Positions 8,612 to 17,049 of a DNA stretch of 64,000 bases are shown here, in pieces. The stretch comes from Actinoplanes sp. NBRC 103695. Its GTDB lineage: Bacteria; Actinomycetota; Actinomycetes; Mycobacteriales; Micromonosporaceae. Both the position numbers and the translations under genes were made by a program. How positions within the stretch are numbered: the first letter of the stretch is position 1; each line of letters starts with the position of its first letter. A model generated the notes under the pieces. That model was not told the DNA's origin. It made no database searches and worked only from the letters and a program-made list of their open reading frames with translations. The stretch is taken from contig NZ_BSTL01000007.1 of NCBI RefSeq assembly GCF_030269485.1, positions 13,204 to 77,203 on the forward strand, given 5' to 3'.

Positions 8612-9904
8612 GTGGACTGGGTGTCAGGCGTCGGCCTCCTCCTTGCCACCCTCGCTCTCGGCGTGGGGGCGGGGCTGGTCATCGCCCGCAGACGGACATC
8701 CGCCCCCGACGTCAAGCCCCCATCGGTGGGAACGGGTAAGAAGGGACGCGCCATCGAACCGGACGGAGAGTCCCCCGGCGGCAAACACGGGCTCAAGGGT
8801 CTCGGCCGCAAGAGCCTCGACTCCCTGCGGGTCGGCGTGGTCGTGCTCGACGCCGACGACGAACCGGTCCTGGTCAACCCCGCCGCCCGGGCCATGGGCC
8901 TGCTGCGGTCCGGCGGTGCGCCGGGCACGATCGCGGCACATCCCATTCTGCGTACGCTGGCCGGGCAGGTCCGGCGCACCGGCGTGCGCCGCGAGGTCGA
9001 GCTGGATCTGCCCCGTGGCCGCGCGGGTGGCCCGCAGGCGCCGCTCGGCCTGCACCTGCGCGCGGTGGCCCTGAACTCCTCGCACGTCGCGGTCGAGGCC
9101 GCCGACGTGACCGAGTCGCACCGGCTGGCCCGGGTCCGGCGCGACTTCGTGGCCAACGTCAGCCACGAGCTCAAGACGCCGATCGGCGCGCTCCAGCTGC
9201 TCGCCGAGGCGTTACTGGACGCCACCGACATGCCGGAGCCCAAGCCGGACGACATCGAGAACGAGGACCTGATCGCCGCCCGGCGCTTCGCCGAGCGCAT
9301 CCACCACGAGTCCGCGCGGATGGGCCGGCTGGTCAACGAGCTGCTGGAACTCACCCGGCTGCAGGGCGCCGAGCCGCTGCCCACCCCCGAACCGGTCCCG
9401 ATGGACTGGGTGATCGCCGAGGTCATCGATCGCACGCGCACCACGTCCAGCGCCAAGAAGATCGAGGTGGTGTACGCGGGACCGCGCGGCGCCGTGGTCT
9501 TCGGCAGCGACAGCCAGGTCGCCACCGCGGTCACCAACCTGGTGGAGAACGCCATCGCCTACTCCGGCGAAGACACCACCGTCTCGCTCACGGTTCGTCA
9601 GGACGACGACTGGATCGAGATCGATGTGGCGGACCAGGGGATCGGCATCGCGCCGCACGACCTGGACCGCATCTTCGAACGGTTCTACCGCGCCGACCAG
9701 GCGCGCTCCCGGGCCACCGGCGGCACCGGGCTCGGCCTGGCCATCGTCAAGCACATCGCCACCAACCATGGTGGCCGGGTGGATGTCTCCAGCACACTGG
9801 GTGGTGGCTCGACGTTCACGCTGCGCCTACCGGCGCGACCCCCGGAAGCCCCGTCGCCGTTACCGCCGGCGACTGAGATCGATCCTGGCGCGGAAGAGCG
9901 CTAG
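8612..9904 (+). CDS. senX3: Sensor histidine kinase SenX3
   Basis: 430 residues, one membrane segment at the N-terminus (about 4-25), a PAS-like sensor region (about 65-165), then the kinase core. The phosphoaccepting histidine is in VANVSHELKTPIGAL (about 180); N, G1 and G2 boxes are visible as NLVENAIAYS, DQGIGIA and GTGLGLAIV. In mycobacteria SenX3 senses low phosphate and phosphorylates RegX3; only one membrane pass is evident, so the stimulus probably comes through phosphate-uptake proteins and PhoU. It forms a two-gene operon with regX3 (29-nt gap). Confidence 0.94.
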   Translation: MDWVSGVGLLLATLALGVGAGLVIARRRTSAPDVKPPSVGTGKKGRAIEPDGESPGGKHGLKGLGRKSLDSLRVGVVVLDADDEPVLVNPAARAMGLLRSGGAPGTIAAHPILRTLAGQVRRTGVRREVELDLPRGRAGGPQAPLGLHLRAVALNSSHVAVEAADVTESHRLARVRRDFVANVSHELKTPIGALQLLAEALLDATDMPEPKPDDIENEDLIAARRFAERIHHESARMGRLVNELLELTRLQGAEPLPTPEPVPMDWVIAEVIDRTRTTSSAKKIEVVYAGPRGAVVFGSDSQVATAVTNLVENAIAYSGEDTTVSLTVRQDDDWIEIDVADQGIGIAPHDLDRIFERFYRADQARSRATGGTGLGLAIVKHIATNHGGRVDVSSTLGGGSTFTLRLPARPPEAPSPLPPATEIDPGAEER

Positions 9905-9933
9905 CTTTCCCGCGCGAACGGAAGGGAACCACA

Positions 9934-10617
9934 TTGGCCCGCGTGCTCGTGGTCGAGGACGAGGAATCGTTCTCCGACGCCTTGTCGTACATGCTGCGCA
10001 AGGAGGGGTTCGAGGTTTCGGTCGCACCGACCGGCACCTCGGCGCTCACCCAGTTCGACCGGACCGGCGCCGACATCGTCCTGCTCGACCTGATGCTGCC
10101 CGAGATGTCCGGCACCGAGGTCTGCCGTCAGCTCCGGCAGCGCTCCGCCGTACCCATCATCATGGTCACCGCCCGGGACAGTGAGATCGACAAGGTCGTC
10201 GGTCTCGAGATCGGTGCGGACGACTACGTCACCAAGCCGTACTCCCCGCGTGAGCTGGTCGCCCGGATAAGGGCGGTGCTGCGCCGCCAGGGCACCGAGT
10301 CCGCCGAGGTGACCACGCCGACGCTGGCCGCCGGCCCGGTCCGGATGGACGTCGAGCGGCACGTCGTGACCGTGGACGGCTCGTCGGTGCAGCTTCCGCT
10401 CAAGGAGTTCGAGCTGCTCGAGCTGCTGCTGCGCAACGCCGGCCGGGTGCTCACCCGCGGCCAGCTGATCGACCGGGTCTGGGGCGCCGACTACGTGGGC
10501 GACACCAAGACCCTGGACGTGCACGTCAAGCGGCTGCGTTCCAAGGTGGAGCCGGAGCCCAGCGCGCCGCGCTACATCGTCACCGTCCGGGGGCTCGGCT
10601 ACAAGTTCGAGCCCTGA
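9934..10617 (+). CDS. regX3: Response regulator RegX3
   Basis: 227 residues of the OmpR/PhoB class. The receiver domain (about 1-118) shows the acidic pocket VVEDEE, the phosphorylated aspartate in DIVLLDLMLPEMSG (about 51), the MVTA threonine and the VTKPYSPREL lysine. The C-terminal winged helix (about 130-227) has the LPLKEFELLELLLRNAGRVLTR signature region. Start is TTG at 9934, preceded by GGAAGGGAA at a good distance. It controls phosphate-limitation genes. Unlike M. tuberculosis, no interspersed repeat lies between senX3 and regX3. Confidence 0.95.
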   Translation: MARVLVVEDEESFSDALSYMLRKEGFEVSVAPTGTSALTQFDRTGADIVLLDLMLPEMSGTEVCRQLRQRSAVPIIMVTARDSEIDKVVGLEIGADDYVTKPYSPRELVARIRAVLRRQGTESAEVTTPTLAAGPVRMDVERHVVTVDGSSVQLPLKEFELLELLLRNAGRVLTRGQLIDRVWGADYVGDTKTLDVHVKRLRSKVEPEPSAPRYIVTVRGLGYKFEP

Positions 10618-10629
10618 CCGGTCCAGGAC

Positions 10630-11496
10630 CTAGAGGATCTTGTCCTTCTTACTGGTGCCGACCGGCGTGATCGGCAGCCGGGCCCTGGCCTTCACGGTGG
10701 CCGGGTGCTCGGCGACCAGCCCGGCCGCCAGCCGCGCGTCGCACAGCTCGGCCAGGCGGTTGTAGGCACCCTCGCCGATCAACGCGATCAGCTCCGGGGC
10801 GTACGACTTGAACATCGGCTCCGCGCCGACGTGCGCGTCCGGTGACGACGTGCACCACCAGTCCAGGTCGTGGCCGCCGGCGCCCCAGCCGCGGCGGTCG
10901 AACTCGGCGAGCGTGGACTGCAGCACCTTGGTCCCGTCCGGGCGCTCCACCCAGTTCTGCTCGCGGCGCACCGGCAGCTGCCAGCAGACATCCGGCTTGT
11001 AGGTGAGCGGGTGCACGCCGTCGCGCAGAGCCTGGGCGTGCAGCGCGCAGCCACCACCGCCGGAGAAGTCGGCGTCGTTGAGGAAGACGCAGGGGCCGTC
11101 GACCGACTGGGTGGCGGTCCGCCGGGCCGGCTTGCTGCCGTCGACGGTGTCCATCTCGGTGTAGTTCTTGAAGCCCTTGCGGTAGTGCTGCCAGTACTCC
11201 GGGGTGAGCCGTGCGGCCGCCGCCTTCGTCCGGTTCTCGTCGTCGGCGTCGGTGAAGAACGCGCCGTGTGAACAGCAGCCGTCCTGGGCGCGGCCGGCGA
11301 CGATGCCGTGGCAGGCCGACCCGAAGACACAGGTCCAGCGAGACAGCAACCAGGTCAGGTCGGCGCGGACCGAGTGCTGATCGTCGGCCGGGTCGGGGAA
11401 CTCGATCCACTCGCGGGCGTAGTCGAGGTCGACCTCGTCGGCCCGCGCTGCGGCGGTGGGGTCCAGGGTGATCTGGACGGGAGAACGGCGGCTCAC
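10630..11496 (-). CDS. Conserved actinobacterial protein, Rv0495c-like, cysteine-containing
   Basis: About 288 residues, cytosolic. A cysteine and histidine cluster (CVFGSACHG ... [10 protein letters not shown], with further cysteines in [17 protein letters not shown] and DVCWQLP) suggests a bound metal or iron-sulfur cluster, but no enzyme family is recognised. Its position after regX3 and its size match Rv0495c of M. tuberculosis. GTG at 11496 is chosen because TACGCT lies 7 nt upstream, consistent with a leaderless transcript; an in-frame GTG at 11529 is the alternative. It converges on regX3 with only a 12-nt gap. Confidence 0.8.
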   Translation of the reverse strand: MSRRSPVQITLDPTAAARADEVDLDYAREWIEFPDPADDQHSVRADLTWLLSRWTCVFGSACHGIVAGRAQDGCCSHGAFFTDADDENRTKAAAARLTPEYWQHYRKGFKNYTEMDTVDGSKPARRTATQSVDGPCVFLNDADFSGGGGCALHAQALRDGVHPLTYKPDVCWQLPVRREQNWVERPDGTKVLQSTLAEFDRRGWGAGGHDLDWWCTSSPDAHVGAEPMFKSYAPELIALIGEGAYNRLAELCDARLAAGLVAEHPATVKARARLPITPVGTSKKDKIL

Positions 11497-11605
11497 CTGC
11501 GACAGCGTACGCGTGCGGGTGATGAGCACCCGGACGCCGCCCGGTTTGGTCTTTATATCCAGGCACGCGTCGAGCCCTCGCGCACGGCGGGTCTACCCTG
11601 GAAGG

Positions 11606-12421
11606 GTGAGTTCCCGCGTCCCTGTCCTCCTGTCCAGCTCGTCGGTCTTCCCCGAGCCGACCGCGGCCGCCTTCGAGATGGCTGCCACGGTGGGCTTCGA
11701 CGCCCTCGAGGTGATGGTGTGGACCGACGCCGTCAGCCAGGACGCCGACGCCCTGCGCGTCCTCTCCCGGCACTACGACATCCCGGTCCGCTCGGTGCAC
11801 GCGCCCTGCCTGCTGGTCACCCAGCGGGTGTGGAGCCCCGACCCGTGGGAGCGGCTGAACCGCGCCGCCCAGCTCGCCGAGTCCCTCGAGGCCCCGACCG
11901 TCGTCGTGCACCCGCCGTTCAGCTGGCAGCGCGACTATGCGCGGAACTTCGCGCCCGGCGTGGCCAAGATGCAGGCCAAGCACCCCGACATCACGTTCGC
12001 GATCGAGAACATGTTCCCGGTGAAGATGGCCGGGCGCTGGTTCACGCCGTACACGCCGGGGTGGGATCCGACGACCACCGGCTTCGACGCGTACACGCTG
12101 GACATCTCGCACTGCTCGGCCGCGCGCGTCGACTCGCTGGAGATGCTCGGCAAGATGGGCTCCGCGATGCGCCACCTGCACCTGGGCGACGGCACCGGCG
12201 AGGGCCGCGACGAGCATCTCGTGCCCGGGCGAGGCAACCAGCCGTGCGCGCAGGTGCTGCGGTCGCTGGCCGAGGGCGGGTTCACCGGTTCGGTCGCGCT
12301 CGAGGTGAACACCCGCAAGGTGTCCAGCCGGGCCGAGCGCGAGGTCGACCTGCGGGAGTCGCTGGAGTTCGCCCGGCGGCACCTGGCGCCGGCGCAGAAC
12401 CCCGCACACCTCCCCGCCTGA
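11606..12421 (+). CDS. Sugar phosphate isomerase/epimerase-like TIM-barrel protein (Rv0498-like)
   Basis: About 271 residues of the xylose isomerase-like TIM-barrel superfamily (AP_endonuc_2). Metal-ligand type motifs are visible: SVHAPCLL, VVVHPPF, FAIENMFP, DISHC and the C-terminal HLGDGTGEGRDEHLVPGRG. The substrate is unknown; relatives are isomerases, epimerases or endonuclease IV-like enzymes. Start GTG 11606: TACCCT lies 6 nt upstream (leaderless) and the spacer GGAAGG could also act as a ribosome-binding site. It occupies the slot of Rv0498 in the mycobacterial order. Confidence 0.82.
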   Translation: MSSRVPVLLSSSSVFPEPTAAAFEMAATVGFDALEVMVWTDAVSQDADALRVLSRHYDIPVRSVHAPCLLVTQRVWSPDPWERLNRAAQLAESLEAPTVVVHPPFSWQRDYARNFAPGVAKMQAKHPDITFAIENMFPVKMAGRWFTPYTPGWDPTTTGFDAYTLDISHCSAARVDSLEMLGKMGSAMRHLHLGDGTGEGRDEHLVPGRGNQPCAQVLRSLAEGGFTGSVALEVNTRKVSSRAEREVDLRESLEFARRHLAPAQNPAHLPA

Positions 12422-12460
12422 CCCTTACGCCGGCGCCCGCCTTACTCGACCCGCGGTTGA

Positions 12461-12594
12461 GATCGGCGCGCCACGCGCGTTGTAGATCGGCGCGCCATTG
12501 CGGTGCCCGTCTCGCTCCTGGGCTCCGCTTACGCCGGCTCGTCTCGCGGTGGGGCTCGGCTCGCGGTGGGGCTCGGCTCGCGGTGGGGCTCGGC
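12461..12594. repeat. Short direct and tandem repeats between convergent genes
   Basis: GATCGGCGCGCCA occurs twice with 24-bp spacing (12461 and 12485), followed by three copies of the 17-bp unit CTCGCGGTGGGGCTCGG from 12543 to 12594. The array abuts the stop codon of the CGNR gene. It may form structures that end transcription. Confidence 0.75.
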
Positions 12595-13131
12595 TTACGC
12601 CGGGGTGAGGCTGGCGGCGCGTTTGCGGGCGCGGTGGGCTGCCACGTGCGAGCGGGTCGCGCAGCGCTCGGAGCAGAACCGGCGGCAGTTGTTCGACGAC
12701 GTGTCCAGGTAGACGTTGCCGCAGCGCTCGTCGGCGCAGATGCCGAAGCGGGCGCTGCCGTACTCGCACAGCCAGACCGACAGACCCCAGACGGCGCCGG
12801 CGAGATATTCCGCACTCACCGACGCGCCGCGGCTGGTCACGTGCATGTGCCAGTCGGAGGCGTCGTGGCCGGAGATGCGCGGCTGGACCGGGAAGGCGGC
12901 GAGCAGGGCGTTGAGCTCGTTCACCGCCTCGCCGTCGCGGCCGGACGTGCCGTGCTGGAAGACCTCACGCAGGCGTTTCTGCGCGCGCCGGAAGATGGCG
13001 ACGTCCTTCTCGGCCGCCTCGTCGCGCATCCACTGGTGCTCGTCGCCGAACATGGCACGCAACCCGCCCAGGTCGTCCAGGCGTGCGTTGACCAGATCAA
13101 CGGCGGTCCTGGCGTACGCGTCGAAGTCCAC
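12595..13131 (-). CDS. CGNR-type zinc-finger protein with ABATE domain
   Basis: About 178 residues, the usual length for the family. The N-terminal ABATE-like stress-sensing domain (about 1-120) is followed by a zinc-binding cluster, CADERCGNVYLDTSSNNCRR then FCSERCATRSHVAAHRAR, in which the family's CGNR motif reads CATR. These proteins are thought to be DNA-binding transcriptional regulators. Start GTG at 13131 has TACCTT 6 nt upstream, so the mRNA is probably leaderless. It is divergent from proline dehydrogenase with only 54 bp between start codons, making local regulation of that gene plausible. Confidence 0.86.
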   Translation of the reverse strand: MDFDAYARTAVDLVNARLDDLGGLRAMFGDEHQWMRDEAAEKDVAIFRRAQKRLREVFQHGTSGRDGEAVNELNALLAAFPVQPRISGHDASDWHMHVTSRGASVSAEYLAGAVWGLSVWLCEYGSARFGICADERCGNVYLDTSSNNCRRFCSERCATRSHVAAHRARKRAASLTPA

Positions 13132-13185
13132 CCGACAAAGGTAGCTGCCCCTGCCCAGGACAGCACCGGGCGATACTCTCTGGCC

Positions 13186-14106
13186 ATGCTCCGATCCGTC
13201 TTTCTCGCCGCCGCCGGATCGTCCCGGTTGGAGCGGCTGGTCGAGTCCGCGCCCGTCAGCAAGGGCATCGTGCGACGGTTCGTCGCGGGCAGCGAGGTGC
13301 GTGACGCACTGAGCACCACCCGGGGGCTGGCCGACGACGGGCTGGCGATCTCCCTGGACTACCTGGGTGAGGACACGCTGACCGCCGAGCAGGCGACGGC
13401 GACCAAGGATCAGTACCTCACCCTGCTCGGTCAGTTGCGCGAGGCTGGGCTGACGCCGGCCGCCGAGGTCAGCGTGAAGCTGTCCGCGCTGGGGCAGAAG
13501 GTCGACGACCGGATGGCGTACGACCATGCCAGCCAGATCTGTGCCGCGGCGCAGGAGGCGGGCACGACCGTGACCCTCGACATGGAGGACCACACCACCA
13601 CGGATTCGACCCTGGAGATCCTGGCCGAGCTGCGCAAGGACTTCCCGGCGACCGGGGCGGTGCTGCAGGCGTACCTGCGCCGGACCGAGGGAGACTGCCG
13701 CGAGCTCGCCACCGCCGGGTCTCGGGTGCGGCTGTGCAAGGGCGCCTACGCGGAACCGGAGTCGGTCGCCTACCAGTCGACGCTGGACGTGGACAAGTCG
13801 TACGTCCGCTGCCTGAACATCCTGATGTCGGGTGAGGGCTACCCGATGGTGGCGACGCACGACCCGCGGCTGATCGCGATCGCCGAGGACCGGGCCCGCT
13901 GGTTCGACCGGTCACCGGACGAGTACGAGTTCCAGATGCTCTACGGCTGCCGCCCCGAGGAGCAGGCTCGGCTGGCCGGCGCCGGGCACACCGTCCGCGT
14001 CTACGTCCCCTACGGCGACCAGTGGTACGGCTACCTGATGCGCCGTCTCGCCGAGCGTCCGGCGAACCTGGCCTTCTTCGGCCGGGCGCTTACCTCGCGT
14101 AAGTAA
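13186..14106 (+). CDS. Proline dehydrogenase (monofunctional)
   Basis: 306 residues of the FAD-dependent PRODH TIM barrel. Oxidises proline to 1-pyrroline-5-carboxylate, passing electrons to quinones. Family motifs include AEVSVKLSALGQ, TLDMEDHTTTDSTL, RLCKGAYAEP, VATHDPRL and the C-terminal RVYVPYGDQWYGYLMRRLAE, which holds the substrate-binding arginines. ATG 13186 is preceded by TACTCT and 6 nt, indicating a leaderless transcript. No P5C dehydrogenase is adjacent. The divergent CGNR protein may regulate it. Confidence 0.93.
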   Translation: MLRSVFLAAAGSSRLERLVESAPVSKGIVRRFVAGSEVRDALSTTRGLADDGLAISLDYLGEDTLTAEQATATKDQYLTLLGQLREAGLTPAAEVSVKLSALGQKVDDRMAYDHASQICAAAQEAGTTVTLDMEDHTTTDSTLEILAELRKDFPATGAVLQAYLRRTEGDCRELATAGSRVRLCKGAYAEPESVAYQSTLDVDKSYVRCLNILMSGEGYPMVATHDPRLIAIAEDRARWFDRSPDEYEFQMLYGCRPEEQARLAGAGHTVRVYVPYGDQWYGYLMRRLAERPANLAFFGRALTSRK

Positions 14107-14305
14107 TCATTCCGGGCGAAAAGGGCACACTCTCCGGCGTTGCGTCTTGACTTTCTGAAGCAATTTCACGGAACGCATCGCGTTGGTCACAGAAGCATCG
14201 ATACCGTACTGATGACACGCGCGTTTGAGCGCTGCGGCACCGGCCTCCACAGGCCTCGCCCGAGCCGCGGTGACCGACGCCTGCGAGAGGATCGGTGCGA
14301 GGGAG

Positions 14306-14515
14306 ATGACGGGTCCAGCCCAGTCTGAAGGACTGTCCGAAGTGCGGTTCCTGACCGTGGCCGAGGTGGCCGCGCTCATGCGGGTCTCCAAGATGACGGT
14401 CTACCGGCTGGTTCACGGGGGCGACCTGACCGCCGTACGCGTCGGTCGATCGTTCCGTGTTCCGGAGCACGCAGTGCATGAGTACCTCCGCGGAGCGTTC
14501 AGCCAGACGGCCTGA
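14306..14515 (+). CDS. Small helix-turn-helix (excisionase/MerR-like) DNA-binding protein, Rv0500A-like
   Basis: 69 residues. The core [20 protein letters not shown] is a helix-turn-helix, followed by [18 protein letters not shown]. It matches the small regulator between proC and galE2 in M. tuberculosis (Rv0500A) in size and position, and belongs to the same broad family as BldC. ATG at 14306 is assumed; GAGGG lies just upstream. GTG at 14342, right before the domain, is another possible start. Targets are unknown. Confidence 0.82.
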   Translation: MTGPAQSEGLSEVRFLTVAEVAALMRVSKMTVYRLVHGGDLTAVRVGRSFRVPEHAVHEYLRGAFSQTA

Positions 14516-14693
14516 TCACAGGTCAGACGGGGGCCGTGTTGGTCCCGCTGCTGCGGGGCCGCTACGCTGGAGCGGTTGGTTCCCGGGTGAGATGCGCGTG
14601 AGCGCCCCGGCCCGGGACACCGTCCAGTCAGCGCCATTCGGCATGCCACTCGGCGCCGATCCGGCGATTACATGGTTTCGAGAGGCTTTTCGT

Positions 14694-14795
14694 ATGGGCT
14701 CCGTGGTCAAGAAGCGCCGCAAGCGTATGGCGAAGAAGAAGCACCGTAAGCTGCTGCGCAAGACCCGCGTCCAGCGTCGCCGTCTCGGCAAGTAG
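14694..14795 (+). CDS. Small ribosomal subunit protein bS22 (AURKAIP1/COX24 family)
   Basis: 33 residues, extremely basic ([20 protein letters not shown]...). This is the small actinobacterial ribosomal protein seen in mycobacterial 30S structures, related to mitochondrial mS38. M. tuberculosis has it at the same place (Rv0500B), between the small HTH gene and the epimerase gene. Genes this short are often missed. It lies 178 nt after the HTH gene stop, so it may have its own promoter. Confidence 0.9.
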   Translation: MGSVVKKRRKRMAKKKHRKLLRKTRVQRRRLGK

Positions 14796-14801
14796 GTGAA
14801 T

Positions 14802-14821
14802 GGCCGGACGCTCGTCCGGTC
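14802..14821 (+). terminator. Hairpin after bS22
   Basis: An 8-bp stem (GGCCGGAC / GTCCGGTC, one G-U pair) with a GCTC loop lies 6 nt after the bS22 stop. There is no T-tract. Confidence 0.45.
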
Positions 14822-14870
14822 ATGCCCTTCTTGCCTGCCCCACCGCCGTCTGATCTGAGAGAGGGCGCCC

Positions 14871-15950
14871 GTGGTGACGTCTGTTTCCAAGCCCCCACGG
14901 GTGGTCGTCGTCACCGGGGTCAGCCGTTTTCTGGGTGCCCGGGTGGCGTCGCGTCTCGCCGCCCACCCGGGCGTCGAACGCGTCATCGGCCTTGATCCGC
15001 GTGACCCGCCGACAGCCTTTTCCGGGCTGCTCGGCGACGTCGAGCTGGTCAAGGCCGACGCGCGTGCCGCCTCCGGAGCGATCGCCGACCTGGGCGCCGA
15101 GGCGGTGGTCCACCTCTCCGTCGCCAGTGCGCCCGACCCCGACAGCGGGGGTCGCGCGGCGATGAAAGAGCAGAACGTCATCGGCACGATGCAGCTGCTC
15201 GCCGCCGCACAGGCTGCGCCGCAGCTGCGCAAACTGGTGGTGCGCTCCTCCACGGCCGCGTACGGCGCCTCTTTCAAGGACCCGGCCGTCTTCACCGAGG
15301 AGACCGAGCCCCGTGCCGTGCCGCGCGGCTCGTTCGCCCGGGACATCCTCGACATCGAGGGCTACGTGCGTGGGTTCCGCCGCCGTCGCCCCGAGGTCGG
15401 CGCCACCGTGCTCCGCTTCGCACCGTTCATCAGCGCGTCCGCCGAGACCACGCTGACCCGCTACTTCGCCCAGCCGGTGGTGCCCACCGTGTGGGGCCGC
15501 GATGCCCGGCTGCAGTTCGTGCACGTGGACGACGCGCTGGAGATCCTGCACCGCGCGGTGGTCGAGGACCATCCGGGCACCTTCAACGTGGCCGGGGCCG
15601 GTGTCCTGGTGCTCTCGCAGGCGGTGCGCCGGGCCGGCCGGATCTCGATCGCGTTGCCCGAGGGCGCCTTGTCGTCGCTGGCGTCGGTGGCGCGCAACGT
15701 CGGCATCGGGCAGATCGGCCTGGACCAGATCGACTGGTTCGTGCACGGCCGGGTGGTGGACACCAGCCGGCTGACCGCGGAGTTCGGCTTCACGCCGCGG
15801 ACCACGGCCGAGGCCTTCGAGGACTTCATCGCCGGGCACGCGAACGGCGCGTCGCTGACCGCCGGCCGCCTGGACGCCGCCGAGAGGGCCATCCTCGAAG
15901 GTATTCGCGCCGTCCGCGCATCGGCCGCAGCCGCTGGGGGAAGTGACTAG
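14871..15950 (+). CDS. NAD-dependent epimerase/dehydratase family protein (Rv0501-like)
   Basis: 359 residues, extended short-chain dehydrogenase fold. The N-terminal dinucleotide site is VVVVTGVSRFLGARVASRL (about 10-28), slightly different from the classical GxxGxxG. Further family features are VHLSVAS, SSTAAYG and a later HVDDALE. The catalytic YxxxK is not obvious, so sugar epimerase activity is unproven. GTG at 14871 is chosen for GAGAGAGG upstream. Only 2 nt separate it from the acyltransferase gene, the same pairing as Rv0501-Rv0502, suggesting a shared role in envelope lipid or sugar metabolism. Confidence 0.85.
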   Translation: MVTSVSKPPRVVVVTGVSRFLGARVASRLAAHPGVERVIGLDPRDPPTAFSGLLGDVELVKADARAASGAIADLGAEAVVHLSVASAPDPDSGGRAAMKEQNVIGTMQLLAAAQAAPQLRKLVVRSSTAAYGASFKDPAVFTEETEPRAVPRGSFARDILDIEGYVRGFRRRRPEVGATVLRFAPFISASAETTLTRYFAQPVVPTVWGRDARLQFVHVDDALEILHRAVVEDHPGTFNVAGAGVLVLSQAVRRAGRISIALPEGALSSLASVARNVGIGQIGLDQIDWFVHGRVVDTSRLTAEFGFTPRTTAEAFEDFIAGHANGASLTAGRLDAAERAILEGIRAVRASAAAAGGSD

Positions 15951-15952
15951 TC

Positions 15953-16978
15953 GTGAGCCAGGAGGAATACCGCCGCGCGACATTGCCGGGGCATGTCGAC
16001 TTTGAGCTGCCGGCTGAAGAAGCCGTGCCGCGGAAGATCAACGGCAATCACCCCCTCAATGGGCGTACGCCGCGGACTCCGCAGCCTGAGGAGCCGGAGA
16101 CCGAGCAGCCGGAAACCGAGCAGCCGGCGGATGTCGTCGACATCTGGGATCAGCGGGTCGCCAAGGGGCTCGCGTTCCTGCGCCGGCGGCTGACCGGGGC
16201 GTACGAAGTGGATGATTTCGGCTTCGACCCGGACCTCGCCGACTCGGTGTTCCTGCCGATGCTCAAGCGGCTCTACAAGGACTGGTTCCGCACCGAGGTG
16301 CTGGGCATCGAGCACGTCCCGGCCACCGGCGGCGGTCTCCTGGTCGGTAACCACTCGGGCGTGCTCGCGCTGGACGCGGTGATGCTCTCGGTTGCCCTGC
16401 GCGACCAGCACCCGGAGGAACGACACCTCCGGCTGCTCGGCGCCGATCTGGTCTTCCGGGTGCCGGTGATGTCCGAGCTGGCCCGCAAGGTCGGCGCCAC
16501 GGTGGCCTGCAATCCGGACGCCGAGCGGCTGATGCGCAACGACGAGCTGGTCGGCGTCTTCCCGGAGGGCTTCAAGGGCACCGGCAAGCTGTACGCCGAC
16601 CGGTACAAGCTGCAGCGTTTCGGCCGGGGCGGTTTCGTGTCGGCGGCGCTGCGGACCGGCACGCCGATCATCCCGGTGGGCATCGTCGGCGCCGAGGAGA
16701 TCTACCCGATGATCGCCGACCTGAAGCCGCTGGCCCGGTTGCTCGGCGTCCCGTACTTCCCGGTCACGCCGTTCTTCCCGGCGCTCGGCCCGCTCGGCCT
16801 GGTGCCGCTGCCGAGCAAGTGGATGATCCAGTTCTGCCCGCCGATCCCGACCGCGCATCTCACCGAGTACGCGGACGACCCGATGGTGGTCTACAACCTG
16901 GCCGACCAGGTCCGCGAGACGATCCAGGCCACCCTGCACGACCTGCTGGCGAAAAGGCCGGACCCGTTCGGACTGTGA
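15953..16978 (+). CDS. PlsC-like lysophospholipid acyltransferase family protein (Rv0502-like)
   Basis: 341 residues. The acyltransferase core carries NHSGVLALD (H-x4-D catalytic motif, about 130) and FPEGFKGTG (glycerol-phosphate binding motif). An acidic/proline-rich N-terminus (about 35-60, EPETEQPETEQP) precedes it. It likely acts at the membrane surface to acylate glycerophospholipids. Start GTG 15953 has GGGGGAAG upstream. It follows the epimerase gene by 2 nt and is followed by a strong hairpin, so the two form an operon. Confidence 0.88.
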   Translation: MSQEEYRRATLPGHVDFELPAEEAVPRKINGNHPLNGRTPRTPQPEEPETEQPETEQPADVVDIWDQRVAKGLAFLRRRLTGAYEVDDFGFDPDLADSVFLPMLKRLYKDWFRTEVLGIEHVPATGGGLLVGNHSGVLALDAVMLSVALRDQHPEERHLRLLGADLVFRVPVMSELARKVGATVACNPDAERLMRNDELVGVFPEGFKGTGKLYADRYKLQRFGRGGFVSAALRTGTPIIPVGIVGAEEIYPMIADLKPLARLLGVPYFPVTPFFPALGPLGLVPLPSKWMIQFCPPIPTAHLTEYADDPMVVYNLADQVRETIQATLHDLLAKRPDPFGL

Positions 16979-16992
16979 AGTCGTAGCATGAA

Positions 16993-17034
16993 GGCGAGGG
17001 GCGGGCCCGGTAACACCCGGCACCGCCCCTCGCC
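16993..17034. terminator. Bidirectional terminator
   Basis: A perfect 12-bp inverted repeat (GGCGAGGGGCGG and complement) with an 18-nt loop lies between the convergent acyltransferase and RsbN-like genes. Confidence 0.8.
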
Positions 17035-17049
17035 ATGTTCATGCCTGTC

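Noticed and set aside
9905..9933. Expected MIRU between senX3 and regX3, as in M. tuberculosis
   Set aside because: Only 29 nt separate the genes, and they hold just the regX3 ribosome-binding site.
10649..12409. 586-codon minus frame across two genes
   Set aside because: Covers parts of two oppositely oriented real genes in a wrong frame; low-complexity translation.
11308..13185. N-terminal extension of proline dehydrogenase
   Set aside because: The open frame crosses two other genes; the enzyme domain and the leaderless promoter place the start at 13186.
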